NCBI GenBank assembly: GCA_015061955.1
Contig: SUVO01000012.1
Coordinates: forward strand, 35,282-99,281
DNA length: 64,000 nucleotides
From: Verrucomicrobiaceae bacterium
GTDB taxonomy: Bacteria; Verrucomicrobiota; Verrucomicrobiia; Opitutales; Intestinicryptomonadaceae
Direction: 5' to 3'
Positions 8,783-17,642 of the stretch are shown here, in pieces (positions within the stretch are counted from its first letter, which is position 1; the number at the start of each line of letters is the position of its first letter). Below the pieces are notes generated by a model. The model made no database searches and had not been told where the DNA came from. It saw only the letters and a list, made by a program, of their open reading frames with translations. Both the position numbers and the translations under genes were made by a program.

Positions 8783-11158
8783 ATGTCAGAAGAAAATAAT
8801 TTACAAAATCAAAATACAGAGCAGGTAAATCAGGCTCAAACAACCAAGAAAGTTATAAAACGTAAAAAAGTTTCAGGCTATGGAGGTGGCTATGGTGGTT
8901 ATGGTGGCTATGGCTCATCGTATGGTGGTGGTTATGGCTATGGTGGCTATGGTAATTATGGTGGTGGTTATGGCTACGGCTATGGTTATGGTCAGGGCGC
9001 TGTTCCTGTTCCAGCTCAGGTTCAGACTATGCCAAATAGAACTTTTAAAGATTATTTGATGATTTTGCGTGAACGTATTTGGTACATAATCATTACTTTC
9101 TTTATTATTTTGGCAGGTGTTCTTTTGTATACATTCAGAATTACTCCTGAATATACATCGTTTTCGTCTATACAGATATTGCGTGATAGCGAAGTACCAA
9201 TCGATGGTCCAGGTGGGTCGCAACATTCTAGAAACGATATTATCTTGAGTATCGAAGACTTTAATACCCAAGTAAAGTTGATGGAAAGTTTTGAAATTGT
9301 TGCAGCTGTTAAATCTCGCTTAAAGGAAGACGAACTTAAACGCTTTGTTGCTCCTTACAGAGATATGTTTACAATTGGTGTTCCAAAGAGTGAAGAAGAA
9401 TTACTTTTTGAAAATCGTCGTATAATTCCAGAAAGAATGACATTGTTTGTGCGTATAACATTTACGCACCCAGACAAATACACTGCCGCAAAGATTGCTA
9501 ATTTGTTTGCACAAGAATACATAAGATTTACACATCAAAATAAAGTTCAGAAACTCATTACTTCTATTGACGAACTCCGTACAAAAGTTGCACAACAAGA
9601 AGCTAAAGTAAAAGAGCTTGATAAAAAACTTGTAGAGTTCCGTGAAAAGAACAGAGCCTTTTCTTTAAATCGTGAGTCAGACGTTGATAGTATGGAGCTT
9701 AAAGATTTGAATTCTATCCTTACAAACGATAAACGTGTATTCGATTCTGTATCTACACAGTGGGAAATGATTCAAAACTTCAAGCGTGAAGGTAAAGATT
9801 TGTGCGAATTACCATTTGTTTCAGATTTGCCACAAATTAGTAAATTGATTACCGATAGATCAACACAACGAGTTTTTGTTTCGTCATTGGAAAAGCGTTA
9901 TAAAGAAAAACATCCAAAGATGATTGAAGCACGCAAAGCTTTAGATCAAATAAATAAGGAGCTTGATGTTGCTATAAACTATGCTTATCAGAAGATTGAA
10001 TCAACATATCAAAATGCTTTGAAAAATTATGAAGATTCGCAACGCAGATTGGCTGAAAAGAAAGAAGCTATTATAGACTTAGATAAAAAATCAATCATTT
10101 ATAAGTCGTTGGAACGTGAACGTCAGGTGGCTGAAAGTATGCACTCATCATTGATTGCATCGATGAACGTTCGTACAGCTCAAGTTTCGTTGATTAACGA
10201 AGGTGCTAGAATTGTCGACCATGCATCGCCATCGTTGCGTCCTTCAAGTCCTAATTATATATTAAATGTAGTTTTAGGTGTGTTTGCTGGTTTAGTAGGT
10301 GGCGTGGGCATTGCATTGTTGGTTGCATTCTTAGACGACCGTGCAAAGAGTGCTTACGATATCGAAGCTGTAATAGGTATTCCATTGTTGGGCATTATTC
10401 CAAGAGTTGTTCGCTTGAATTCTTCAGAAAAAGCTCAAGTAGCAGCATCGAATGCAGACAGAATTACAACCGAAGCTTTCCGTTCGTTGCATTCAACTTT
10501 GAAGGTCAATAATATGACTAAGAATGCAAAGGTTATCTTGTTTACATCAACAACGCCATCTGAAGGTAAAAGTTTTGTTGTAACAAATTTGGCATTTACT
10601 TGTGCTTTGAATGGTGAAAAAACAATTATAATTGACGCCGATATGCGTTTGCCAGTGTTGGCTAAAACGCTCGGTATTTCGGCAAGTAAGGGGTTGGTAT
10701 CGCATATCGAAAATGGCGATGCACTCGACGATGTTATTATAAAAGATTTCTTCCCAAATCTCGATGTTTTGTGCTGTGAAAAACGTGCAACAAATCCAAT
10801 GCAAGACTTGAATTCTGAAGAGTTCTTCAATCTGTTGCAGGTTCTTCGTGAAAAGTATGATAAAGTATTTGTTGACTCGCCACCTGTTGGTGCTGTTAGC
10901 GATGCTGTTTCTATTATGCCAGCAGTTGACGGTGTGATTTATGTTGTTAAGTTCAATTCGGCAAAGCGTAAGGTAATTAAAAATTATATACGCAGATTGA
11001 TGGATGCAAATATTCCAATTTTTGGTGCAATTATGAATATGGTAAGTTCTGGTGCAACTTCTTCGTATAGTATGAACTATTATGATAAGAGTTATCAGAA
11101 TTACTATACACAACCACCACAGTTTGAAGAAGAACCACCTCAACCTGAACAAAAATAA
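8783..11158 (+). CDS. Polysaccharide co-polymerase / BY-type tyrosine kinase, Wzc-like
   Basis: 791 aa inner-membrane protein. Residues 1-30 are polar, 32-72 are a Gly/Tyr-rich tract with 13 tyrosines, then the Wzz domain starts with TM1 (IWYIIITFFIILAGVLLYTF, ~105-124), a long coiled coil (~270-470) and TM2 (ILNVVLGVFAGLVGGVGIALL, ~495-515). The cytosolic kinase has Walker A TPSEGKSF (Lys596), Walker A' IIDADMRLP and Walker B VFVDSPPVG. The tail is tyrosine-rich (YSMNYYDKSYQNYY), as expected for the autophosphorylated cluster. It controls chain length and export with the Poly_export protein. The N-terminal Gly/Tyr tract is unusual for the family. Confidence 0.92.
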   Translation: MSEENNLQNQNTEQVNQAQTTKKVIKRKKVSGYGGGYGGYGGYGSSYGGGYGYGGYGNYGGGYGYGYGYGQGAVPVPAQVQTMPNRTFKDYLMILRERIWYIIITFFIILAGVLLYTFRITPEYTSFSSIQILRDSEVPIDGPGGSQHSRNDIILSIEDFNTQVKLMESFEIVAAVKSRLKEDELKRFVAPYRDMFTIGVPKSEEELLFENRRIIPERMTLFVRITFTHPDKYTAAKIANLFAQEYIRFTHQNKVQKLITSIDELRTKVAQQEAKVKELDKKLVEFREKNRAFSLNRESDVDSMELKDLNSILTNDKRVFDSVSTQWEMIQNFKREGKDLCELPFVSDLPQISKLITDRSTQRVFVSSLEKRYKEKHPKMIEARKALDQINKELDVAINYAYQKIESTYQNALKNYEDSQRRLAEKKEAIIDLDKKSIIYKSLERERQVAESMHSSLIASMNVRTAQVSLINEGARIVDHASPSLRPSSPNYILNVVLGVFAGLVGGVGIALLVAFLDDRAKSAYDIEAVIGIPLLGIIPRVVRLNSSEKAQVAASNADRITTEAFRSLHSTLKVNNMTKNAKVILFTSTTPSEGKSFVVTNLAFTCALNGEKTIIIDADMRLPVLAKTLGISASKGLVSHIENGDALDDVIIKDFFPNLDVLCCEKRATNPMQDLNSEEFFNLLQVLREKYDKVFVDSPPVGAVSDAVSIMPAVDGVIYVVKFNSAKRKVIKNYIRRLMDANIPIFGAIMNMVSSGATSSYSMNYYDKSYQNYYTQPPQFEEEPPQPEQK
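8876..8998 (+). repeat. Gly/Tyr-rich low-complexity coding repeat in the Wzc-like protein
   Basis: Codons 32-72 are built almost only from GGY, GY and GGGY units (GGT/GGC and TAT/TAC codons). The predicted product segment is flexible, cytosolic and precedes TM1. Confidence 0.9.
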
Positions 11159-11172
11159 TATGATTTATTGCA

Positions 11173-11192
11173 GAGCATTCAGCTGAATGCTC
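11173..11192. promoter_or_regulatory. 20-nt perfect palindrome upstream of pntAA
   Basis: GAGCATTCAGCTGAATGCTC is a perfect dyad lying 15 nt after the wzc-like stop and 32 nt before the pntAA ATG. No T run follows, so it is not a good intrinsic terminator. It could be an operator or an RNA hairpin in the pnt leader. Confidence 0.5.
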
Positions 11193-11224
11193 GCATTACT
11201 TTAAATATATTACTAAAAAATAAA

Positions 11225-12340
11225 ATGAAAACACTGTTTGTAACACTCGAAAAAGATCCTCGTGAAGCAAGAGTGGCATTGATACCTTCCGATGCTCAAA
11301 AACTTGCTAAACTTGGGTGGGAAATAAATGTAGAAAGTGGTGCTGGTGCAAAGGCAGGATTTGCTGATGATGCATATGCCTCAGTTGGTGCAAAAATTGT
11401 AGATGCTGAATTTGCATCGCAAGCCGACTTTGTTGTGTCGGTACGAAAACCCACAATCGAAGAAGTAAGTAAATATAAAAAAGGCTCGTTTCACTTGAGC
11501 TTGCTCGACCCATTCAATGAAAAGGCTTTGATAAAAGCTTTTGCAGATGCTGGCGTTTATGCTGCAAGTTTTGAAATGATTCCACGTAGTACAATTGCTC
11601 AAAAGATGGACGTTTTAAGCTCGCAGTCGAACTTGGCAGGGTATAATGCAGTTATAAAGGCAGCTAGTGTGTTGAATAGAATTTTGCCTATGATGATGAC
11701 ACCTGCTGGTACAATTTCGCCTTTGAAATTCTTTATCGTTGGTGTTGGTGTTGCTGGTTTGCAAGCAATTGCTACTGCAAAACGATTGGGAGCAAGAGTT
11801 GAAGCGTTCGATACACGTCCAGTAGTTGAAGAACAAGTTCGTAGCTTGGGTGCTAAGTTTGTGAAAATCGATCTTGGCGAAACAGGTCAAACAGCTCAAG
11901 GTTATGCAAAAGAATTAACTCCAGAGCAAATTGAACTTCAACGTAAGGGTATGGCAAAGGTTTGTGCGCAAAGTGATGTTATTATTACAACAGCAAAACT
12001 CTTTGGTAGAAAAGCACCTCGTATTATTACAGCCGATATGGTTGCTGGTATGAAAGCTGGTAGCGTTATTGTTGATATGGCAGTAGAAAGTGGTGGTAAT
12101 GTTGAAGGCTCTTGCCCAGATAAGAACGTTGTAACACCTAATGGAGTTCTCATAATTGGTGATACATGCTTAGAAGCTGGTGTACCTGCAACAGCAAGTC
12201 AGATGTTCAGTTCGAATGTCTTTAACTATATAAATCACTTTACAGTAGATGGCGAATTTAAGTTAAATCTTGAAGATGCTATTATGAAGTCGAGCGTAGT
12301 AACCGCCGATGGAAAAATCACTGATGAACGTTTCATGTAA
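11225..12340 (+). CDS. pntAA: NAD(P) transhydrogenase subunit alpha, part 1 (domain I)
   Basis: 371 aa from the ATG at 11225; the frame is open further upstream but homology starts at MKTLFVTLEKDPREARVALI. This is the soluble NAD(H)-binding component of the proton-translocating transhydrogenase, which exchanges hydride between NADH and NADP+ using the proton gradient. Visible features are the alanine dehydrogenase/PNT N-terminal segment and the Rossmann part with GVGVAGLQAIATAKRLGARV (residues ~178-197), then EAFDTRP. The subunit is split as in Rhodospirillum (three-gene form), and pntAB and pntB follow directly. Confidence 0.96.
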   Translation: MKTLFVTLEKDPREARVALIPSDAQKLAKLGWEINVESGAGAKAGFADDAYASVGAKIVDAEFASQADFVVSVRKPTIEEVSKYKKGSFHLSLLDPFNEKALIKAFADAGVYAASFEMIPRSTIAQKMDVLSSQSNLAGYNAVIKAASVLNRILPMMMTPAGTISPLKFFIVGVGVAGLQAIATAKRLGARVEAFDTRPVVEEQVRSLGAKFVKIDLGETGQTAQGYAKELTPEQIELQRKGMAKVCAQSDVIITTAKLFGRKAPRIITADMVAGMKAGSVIVDMAVESGGNVEGSCPDKNVVTPNGVLIIGDTCLEAGVPATASQMFSSNVFNYINHFTVDGEFKLNLEDAIMKSSVVTADGKITDERFM

Positions 12341-12359
12341 ATTTTAAATAGGCAGTAAA

Positions 12360-12647
12360 ATGGATATAATATTGTTGTTATTTATTTTCACGTTGGCAGC
12401 ATTTTTGGGGTTCGAGCTTATTTCAAAAGTTCCAAGTCAACTTCATACACCATTGATGAGTGGTTCAAACGCTATTAGTGGTATTACAATTGTTGGTGCG
12501 TTGTTGGCAACCGCAGCAACAGCTGGTAGTACATTTGCAACAGTTTTAGGTGTTGCAGCGTTAGTTTTGGCTACAATTAACGTAGTTGGTGGCTATATGG
12601 TTACTGATAGAATGCTTGCTATGTTCAAGAAAAAGGAGGACAAATAA
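12360..12647 (+). CDS. pntAB: NAD(P) transhydrogenase subunit alpha, part 2 (membrane)
   Basis: 95 aa, the usual size for PntAB. It has three hydrophobic helices and the family signature HTPLMSGSNAISGI (residues ~29-42), part of the proton channel formed with PntB. A strong Shine-Dalgarno sequence for pntB (AAGGAGG, 12633-12639) is embedded in its last codons, so the two are translationally linked. Confidence 0.95.
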   Translation: MDIILLLFIFTLAAFLGFELISKVPSQLHTPLMSGSNAISGITIVGALLATAATAGSTFATVLGVAALVLATINVVGGYMVTDRMLAMFKKKEDK

Positions 12648-12648
12648 T

Positions 12649-14100
12649 ATGGAACAGGGTGCAATTGTAAATTTTGTTTATATTGTTTCGTCGGTATTGT
12701 TCATCTTGGGTATTAAGATGCTCGGTAAGGCAGAAACTGCGCGTAAGGGTAATTTCATATCGGCATTGGGTATGTTGTTGGCAGTTGTTGTTACTCTTTT
12801 CGATAAAAATATTCTCGATTCTGCAGATGCAGTTTCTTGGGGTTTGTTATTTGGTGGTTTAGCTTTTGGCTCGCTTGTGGGGTACGTTGTAGCTAAGAAA
12901 GTAAAGATGACATCAATGCCAGAAATGGTTGCATTGCTCAATGGTTTTGGTGGTTTGGCAAGTTTGCTTGTTGGCTGGGCTGATTACTACTATAATGGTG
13001 TTTTTAAAGCTCAAGGTATTGCTGGCGCAGTAGAAAAAACCGTATCTGGTGATGTTCCAATGTTTACTAAGATAGCAACGATTTTGGCTATACTTATTGG
13101 TGGTATTACATTTACTGGAAGTGTTTATGCTTGGGGAAAGCTCTCGGGCAAAATATCGGGTAAGGCAAAAGTTTTTGTTGGTCAAAAAATGGTGAATGCA
13201 AGTATTGCAGTAGCAATGGTTGTAGCGTCGGTAGCTTTTGCAGTTGTTGGCGATGCAAATACGGCTCATTATTGGTTGATAGCATCGGTTGTGCTTTCGT
13301 TTGTGTTAGGTTTTGCAGCAGTTATGCCAATCGGTGGTGGTGATATGCCAGTTGTTATATCGTTGTTGAATTCGTTGTCTGGTTTGGCTGCATCGGCTGC
13401 AGGTTTCGTAATTGAAAACAATGTGTTGATTGTAGCAGGTTGCTTAGTTGGGGCAAGTGGTGTTATCCTCACAGTTATTATGTGCAAATCGATGAATAGA
13501 ACATTGTTCAATGTTTTGTTCTCGGGCTTTGGTTCGGCAGGTGGTAAGGCTCAAGGTAAGGTTGAAGGCGAAATGAAACCTATGAGTACTGACGACGCCT
13601 ATTATGTTCTTGAAGCTGCTCAAAGTGTAGTGTTTATTCCAGGTTATGGTATGGCTGTTGCTCAGGCTCAGCATGCTGTGAAGGAATTGGCTGGAATTTT
13701 AGAAGATAACGGTGCAGAAGTTGCTTTTGCAATTCACCCAGTTGCTGGTCGTATGCCAGGGCATATGAATGTTCTTTTGGCAGAAGCCGATGTTCCATAC
13801 GAACAGCTTAAAGAAATGGAAGAAGCAAATAGAATTCTTGAAATGGCTGATGTTGCTATTGTAATTGGTGCTAATGACGTTGTAAATCCTGCTGCAGCAG
13901 AAGACCAGTCGAGCCCAATTTATGGTATGCCAATTATTGAAGCATTTAAGGCTAAGACTGTATTGGCGCTAAAGCGTGGTAAGGGTACAGGTTTTTCTGG
14001 TTTGGAAAACGCATTGTTCTTCCGTCAGAATACCCGTATGATTTATGGCGATGCTAAGGCAACTGTAAACGATTTGGTTGCTAAGTTTAAAGAGTCATAA
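12649..14100 (+). CDS. pntB: NAD(P) transhydrogenase subunit beta
   Basis: 483 aa from the ATG at 12649, set by AAGGAGG at 12633-12639; a longer frame overlapping pntAB is not needed. About eight membrane helices make up the first ~290 residues, then the NADP(H)-binding domain III with GYGMAVAQAQHAVKEL, HPVAGRMPGHMNVLLAEA, GANDVVNPAA and MPIIEA. It makes NADPH at the expense of the proton gradient, completing the operon. A terminator lies at 14122-14156. Confidence 0.96.
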   Translation: MEQGAIVNFVYIVSSVLFILGIKMLGKAETARKGNFISALGMLLAVVVTLFDKNILDSADAVSWGLLFGGLAFGSLVGYVVAKKVKMTSMPEMVALLNGFGGLASLLVGWADYYYNGVFKAQGIAGAVEKTVSGDVPMFTKIATILAILIGGITFTGSVYAWGKLSGKISGKAKVFVGQKMVNASIAVAMVVASVAFAVVGDANTAHYWLIASVVLSFVLGFAAVMPIGGGDMPVVISLLNSLSGLAASAAGFVIENNVLIVAGCLVGASGVILTVIMCKSMNRTLFNVLFSGFGSAGGKAQGKVEGEMKPMSTDDAYYVLEAAQSVVFIPGYGMAVAQAQHAVKELAGILEDNGAEVAFAIHPVAGRMPGHMNVLLAEADVPYEQLKEMEEANRILEMADVAIVIGANDVVNPAAAEDQSSPIYGMPIIEAFKAKTVLALKRGKGTGFSGLENALFFRQNTRMIYGDAKATVNDLVAKFKES

Positions 14101-14121
14101 TCAATTAACTGAGATTTATCT

Positions 14122-14156
14122 AAAAGCAGAATGTCTACCGACATTCTGCTTTTTAT
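14122..14156 (+). terminator. Intrinsic terminator of the pnt operon
   Basis: AAAAGCAGAATGT (14122-14134), loop CTACCG, ACATTCTGCTTTTT. Confidence 0.85.
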
Positions 14157-14201
14157 ATGTTAAAATTTTAATTTTATTGTATAATAATAGTGAAAAAAAG
14201 A

Positions 14202-14230
14202 TTGACAGATTGGTATAAATAACGTTTTAT
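14202..14230 (+). promoter_or_regulatory. Promoter of the PEP-CTERM gene
   Basis: TTGACA (14202-14207), 17-nt spacer, TTTTAT (14225-14230), ~49 nt before the ATG at 14279. The -35 box is a perfect consensus. Confidence 0.55.
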
Positions 14231-14278
14231 GTGTTCCTTATTTTTATGAATTTTTTAACTGATTAATATAATATATAT

Positions 14279-15571
14279 ATGAAAAACAAAATAACATCTA
14301 TAACAGCATTGATAACATTTGCATTTGTGGGGAGTGTAAATGGTGGCGAATATAAAGAATCAACCTATAAAAACTATATGGAAACATCTAATAGTACTTT
14401 TACTTCAACTGGTTCTATATATTTTAATAGTGGTTGGACAAGTTCTAACGATACTCTTACAACAGGGTCTGGATCGGCACTATATTTACAAGGTTCCAGC
14501 TTGTCAGCACAACCAACAAAAATACCCTATAATATAACTGGTGCAAATATAACTGCTAGTGGTGGTTTGTATTCTCAAAGAAATGCTAATACTCTTATAG
14601 AAAATTCTATATTAAATGTATCAGGTAAAATTTGTGTACAACAAGGTGAATCAAGTTTGTATATAAAGAATTCAACAACAACTTTTAATGCAACTGGAAT
14701 GAGTCAAGTTGTCGATGGCTCTTCACTTACGATTGATGGTGGTTCGTTTACTATTACAGGTGATCAGCAAATAAGCGTAAAGCAAGGTTCTACAATTGCA
14801 TTTAAAAATATTACAGTTGACTTGGCGGAAAATTATATTGCAACAGGTACAGATTCATCGTATAAGAATGCTTCGGCTAAAATTGTAGTAGATAATGCTC
14901 AATTTACAGCTCATCATATAGAATTATATGGTTATACATCAGCAGGCGAATTACCAATTTTAGAAATAAAAAATGGTTCTACCGTAACTACTGCTATTGG
15001 TACATTTATGGGGCCGGTTCTTTGGAAAGGTGTGCGCGGTGGTACAATTATTGTAAGTGATAGTTCTGTATTCAATTCAACGAGTGATTTGTATCAGGCA
15101 AGTGAAAGCGATAAGCAAGTTTATACTTCTGATGTAATTGTAAAAGATGGTAGTAAAGTTTTTGTAGATGGCGATGTAGATTTGAATTCTGTCTCTGTTA
15201 CATCTGATGGTTCTTTAGAAGCTGATAATGTTTCTGTAAAATCGTTAGTTGTTGCAGAAGGCTCTTCAATCACTTTGGCAGAAGAAGGTACACTTAGTTT
15301 CGAAAATCTCGAAATTATTGTAGATGACATGTTGGCAGAAGGTTCGGAAATAGATCTTAATTCTGTGCTTTCTGGAGGTTTAGGCGTTGTGTTGTCATCG
15401 CTTGAAGCTGATGATGCAGTAGTACTTAATAATGGGGTAAGCAAGTTTAATGCAGTTGTTGATTCAAATGGCGTAGCATTGGTAGGTTCTGCAGTTCCAG
15501 AACCATCGCAATGGGCTATGATTTTGGGTACTATTGCATTAGGTTTTGTAATGTATTTTAGAAGAAAATAA
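14279..15571 (+). CDS. PEP-CTERM sorted surface protein, beta-helix-like
   Basis: 430 aa: a Sec signal (MKNKITSITALITFAFVGSVNG), a long Ser/Thr/Asn-rich region of short beta repeats (autotransporter-like beta-helix, residues ~25-395), and a C-terminal PEP-CTERM signal: AVPEPSQWAMI, a hydrophobic helix, then the basic tail YFRRK. In this class exosortase removes the tail after export, leaving the protein on or outside the cell surface, often linked to exopolysaccharide production; the Wza/Wzc-like genes lie 3 kb upstream. No exosortase gene is in the window. The molecular function of the passenger is unknown. Confidence 0.85.
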   Translation: MKNKITSITALITFAFVGSVNGGEYKESTYKNYMETSNSTFTSTGSIYFNSGWTSSNDTLTTGSGSALYLQGSSLSAQPTKIPYNITGANITASGGLYSQRNANTLIENSILNVSGKICVQQGESSLYIKNSTTTFNATGMSQVVDGSSLTIDGGSFTITGDQQISVKQGSTIAFKNITVDLAENYIATGTDSSYKNASAKIVVDNAQFTAHHIELYGYTSAGELPILEIKNGSTVTTAIGTFMGPVLWKGVRGGTIIVSDSSVFNSTSDLYQASESDKQVYTSDVIVKDGSKVFVDGDVDLNSVSVTSDGSLEADNVSVKSLVVAEGSSITLAEEGTLSFENLEIIVDDMLAEGSEIDLNSVLSGGLGVVLSSLEADDAVVLNNGVSKFNAVVDSNGVALVGSAVPEPSQWAMILGTIALGFVMYFRRK

Positions 15572-15572
15572 A

Positions 15573-15674
15573 ATGAAGTTTATAGTATATTCAATTTTAA
15601 TAGGAATAGGTGGTTTGGTAGCTTTATGGTTGATTATTAACTATTTTATAGCTAATGTAAATTCATCGTTCTAA
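15573..15674 (+). CDS. 33-aa single-helix membrane peptide behind the PEP-CTERM gene
   Basis: ATG at 15573, one base after the TAA of the PEP-CTERM gene, TAA at 15672-15674. The product starts MKFIVYSILIGIGGLVALWL and continues IINYFIANVNSSF: one transmembrane helix with a Lys at position 2 and a polar tail. The near-contiguous arrangement and the terminator just downstream suggest one transcript and translational coupling. I do not recognise a family. It could be a chance ORF, but its position and membrane-helix composition favour a real gene. Confidence 0.5.
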   Translation: MKFIVYSILIGIGGLVALWLIINYFIANVNSSF

Positions 15675-15680
15675 CAAAAT

Positions 15681-15708
15681 AAAACAGCTTTAATTAAAGC
15701 TGTTTTTT
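15681..15708 (+). terminator. Intrinsic terminator after PEP-CTERM unit
   Basis: AAAACAGCTTTA/TAAAGCTGTTTT around AT, followed by more T, placed 6 nt after the small ORF. Confidence 0.8.
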
Positions 15709-15809
15709 GTTTATAATAAGGTAATGGTAAATATGTTTTTTACAAAATAGGTTTGCAATTTATAAGGGTTTTATTAGGTTATTCCTTAGCAAATTTAATT
15801 CCTGTAATT

Positions 15810-16883
15810 ATGAAAACATCATTATCTAAAGTAAATCCAGCCGATTTTGATGCTGTTATTGACGGCAAGAAAGTCGGGTTGTTCATTCTCAAAAACAAAA
15901 ATGGTATCGAGATGTCGGTTACAAACTTCGGTGGTAGGGTTGTAGAGCTTTTTACTCCAGACAAAAATGGCGAGTTTGTCGATATTGTTCTCGGTAAGGA
16001 AACTCTCGATGAATATGTAAATTTCAAAGACGAACGTTTCTTGGGGGCTACTATTGGTCGTTTTGGTAACAGAATTGCAAATTCGCAATTTACTTTAAAT
16101 GGTACCGTTTACAATGTTCCTGTAAACGATGGCAAAAACTCTTTACACGGTGGTTTTAATGGTTTCGATATGAAAGTTTGGGACGTGGTTGAAGCAACCG
16201 AAACTAAACTCCATTTGCGTTTGATTTCTCCAGATGGCGATGAAGGTTATCCAGCAGAACTTACTGTCGATATGATTTACTCGCTCAATGATGCAAATGA
16301 ATTCGACATTACTTACACTGCAACTTCGGATGCCGATACTCATGTAAATCTTACGCATCACTCGTTCTTCAATTTGCATGGTGCTGGCGTTGGCGATATA
16401 AACGACCACGTTATGCAGATAAATGCCGACAAATACACGCCTATTGATGATACTCTAATTCCAGAGGGTGAGCCAGCTTCGGTTGAAGGAACTCCACTTG
16501 ATTTTCGCAAACCAACCGTAATTGGCGAACGTGTAGATAGCGATTTTATTCAGCTTAAACGTGGCAATGGTTACGATCATAACTGGGTTCTGAACAAAAC
16601 AACGCCAAATGCGTTGGAATTTGCTGCCGAAGTTTTTGAACCTGTAAGTGGTCGTGTTTTGAGCGTTTATACAACTGAACCGGCAATGCAATTTTATGGT
16701 GGTAATTTCTTTACTGGAACTCCTGGTAAATGGGGCGCAATTTATAATCGCAGGGCATCGTTGGCGTTAGAAACTCAACATTATCCTGATTCGCCAAATC
16801 GCCCTGATTTCCCGTCTACACTCTTACGCAAAGGTGAAACATATAAGCATATTTGTAAGTATGTTTTTTCGGTTCGCAAGTAG
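15810..16883 (+). CDS. galM: Aldose 1-epimerase
   Basis: 357 aa from the ATG at 15810 (homology begins at MKTSLSKVNPADFD). It interconverts alpha and beta anomers of free aldoses such as galactose or glucose. Family motifs visible: NFGGRVVELF, GRFGNRIANSQF, NSLHGGFNGFD, the catalytic-His segment LTHHSFFNLHG, YDHNWVLN and the catalytic-Glu segment LALETQHYPDSPN. It is the first gene of a tight run (6 nt to the radical SAM activase) that ends with a sugar transporter, which suggests the whole run serves a sugar or sugar-derived substrate. Confidence 0.93.
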   Translation: MKTSLSKVNPADFDAVIDGKKVGLFILKNKNGIEMSVTNFGGRVVELFTPDKNGEFVDIVLGKETLDEYVNFKDERFLGATIGRFGNRIANSQFTLNGTVYNVPVNDGKNSLHGGFNGFDMKVWDVVEATETKLHLRLISPDGDEGYPAELTVDMIYSLNDANEFDITYTATSDADTHVNLTHHSFFNLHGAGVGDINDHVMQINADKYTPIDDTLIPEGEPASVEGTPLDFRKPTVIGERVDSDFIQLKRGNGYDHNWVLNKTTPNALEFAAEVFEPVSGRVLSVYTTEPAMQFYGGNFFTGTPGKWGAIYNRRASLALETQHYPDSPNRPDFPSTLLRKGETYKHICKYVFSVRK

Positions 16884-16889
16884 ATAGCT

Positions 16890-17642
16890 ATGGTTGGCAC
16901 CATTTTCAGTATTGAGGAATTTGCAATAAATGATGGCCCGGGTATACGCACTACCGTATTCTTAAAAGGTTGTCCGTTGCGCTGTCAATGGTGTCATAAT
17001 CCAGAGGGACAAGAGTTTACACCTCAATGGTTAAATAAAAAAACTGGCAAAGTTTTGTGTGGTAAAACAATTTCAAGTTCCGATTTAGCAACTGAAATTT
17101 TGCGTAACGAGAAAATTTTTTCGCTAAATGATGGTGGGGTAACTTTCACTGGTGGTGAGCCGTTATCGCAAGCCGATTTCCTTTTTGAAACAATGCGTTT
17201 ATTGAAGGGACGTGTGCATATTGCCATAGAAACAAGTGCTTTTGCCGATAGCGATGTTTTTACAAAGGCAGTAGAGCTTGCCGATTTTATGTTGGTAGAT
17301 TGTAAAGTTATTGATAGTTTTTTGCACAAAAAATACACAGGTGTTGATAATGATAAAATTTTGCAAAACATAAAGGGTTTATGTAGTTTACAAACCGAGT
17401 TTGTTGTGCGTATACCTTTAATTGCTGGCGTTAACGATTCTATCGAAAATATGCAAGCTGTTGCAGAACTTTTAAAAGATGCAAAAAAATTATTTAGGGT
17501 GGAACTTCTAACTTATAATACATCGGCTGGCGCAAAATATGCTTGGTTAGATAGAGCATATAATCCAGATTTTGATGCTCATAAAAAACCTTTAGTTCAC
17601 GATATGTTTTCAAAGTTTAACATTCCATATATTGTGTTATGA
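16890..17642 (+). CDS. Glycyl radical enzyme activating enzyme (radical SAM)
   Basis: 250 aa, the length of pyruvate formate-lyase activase. The radical SAM cluster motif is GCPLRCQWCHNPEG (CxxxCxxC), preceded by NDGPGIRTTVFLKGC, and followed by FTGGEPLSQ and LVDCKVID. It uses a [4Fe-4S] cluster and S-adenosylmethionine to abstract hydrogen from a glycine of its partner enzyme. It lacks the extra Cys-rich ferredoxin insert of many dehydratase activases, placing it with the short PFL-AE-like form. Its stop overlaps the start of the downstream glycyl radical enzyme (ATGA at 17639-17642), so the pairing is clear. Confidence 0.92.
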   Translation: MVGTIFSIEEFAINDGPGIRTTVFLKGCPLRCQWCHNPEGQEFTPQWLNKKTGKVLCGKTISSSDLATEILRNEKIFSLNDGGVTFTGGEPLSQADFLFETMRLLKGRVHIAIETSAFADSDVFTKAVELADFMLVDCKVIDSFLHKKYTGVDNDKILQNIKGLCSLQTEFVVRIPLIAGVNDSIENMQAVAELLKDAKKLFRVELLTYNTSAGAKYAWLDRAYNPDFDAHKKPLVHDMFSKFNIPYIVL

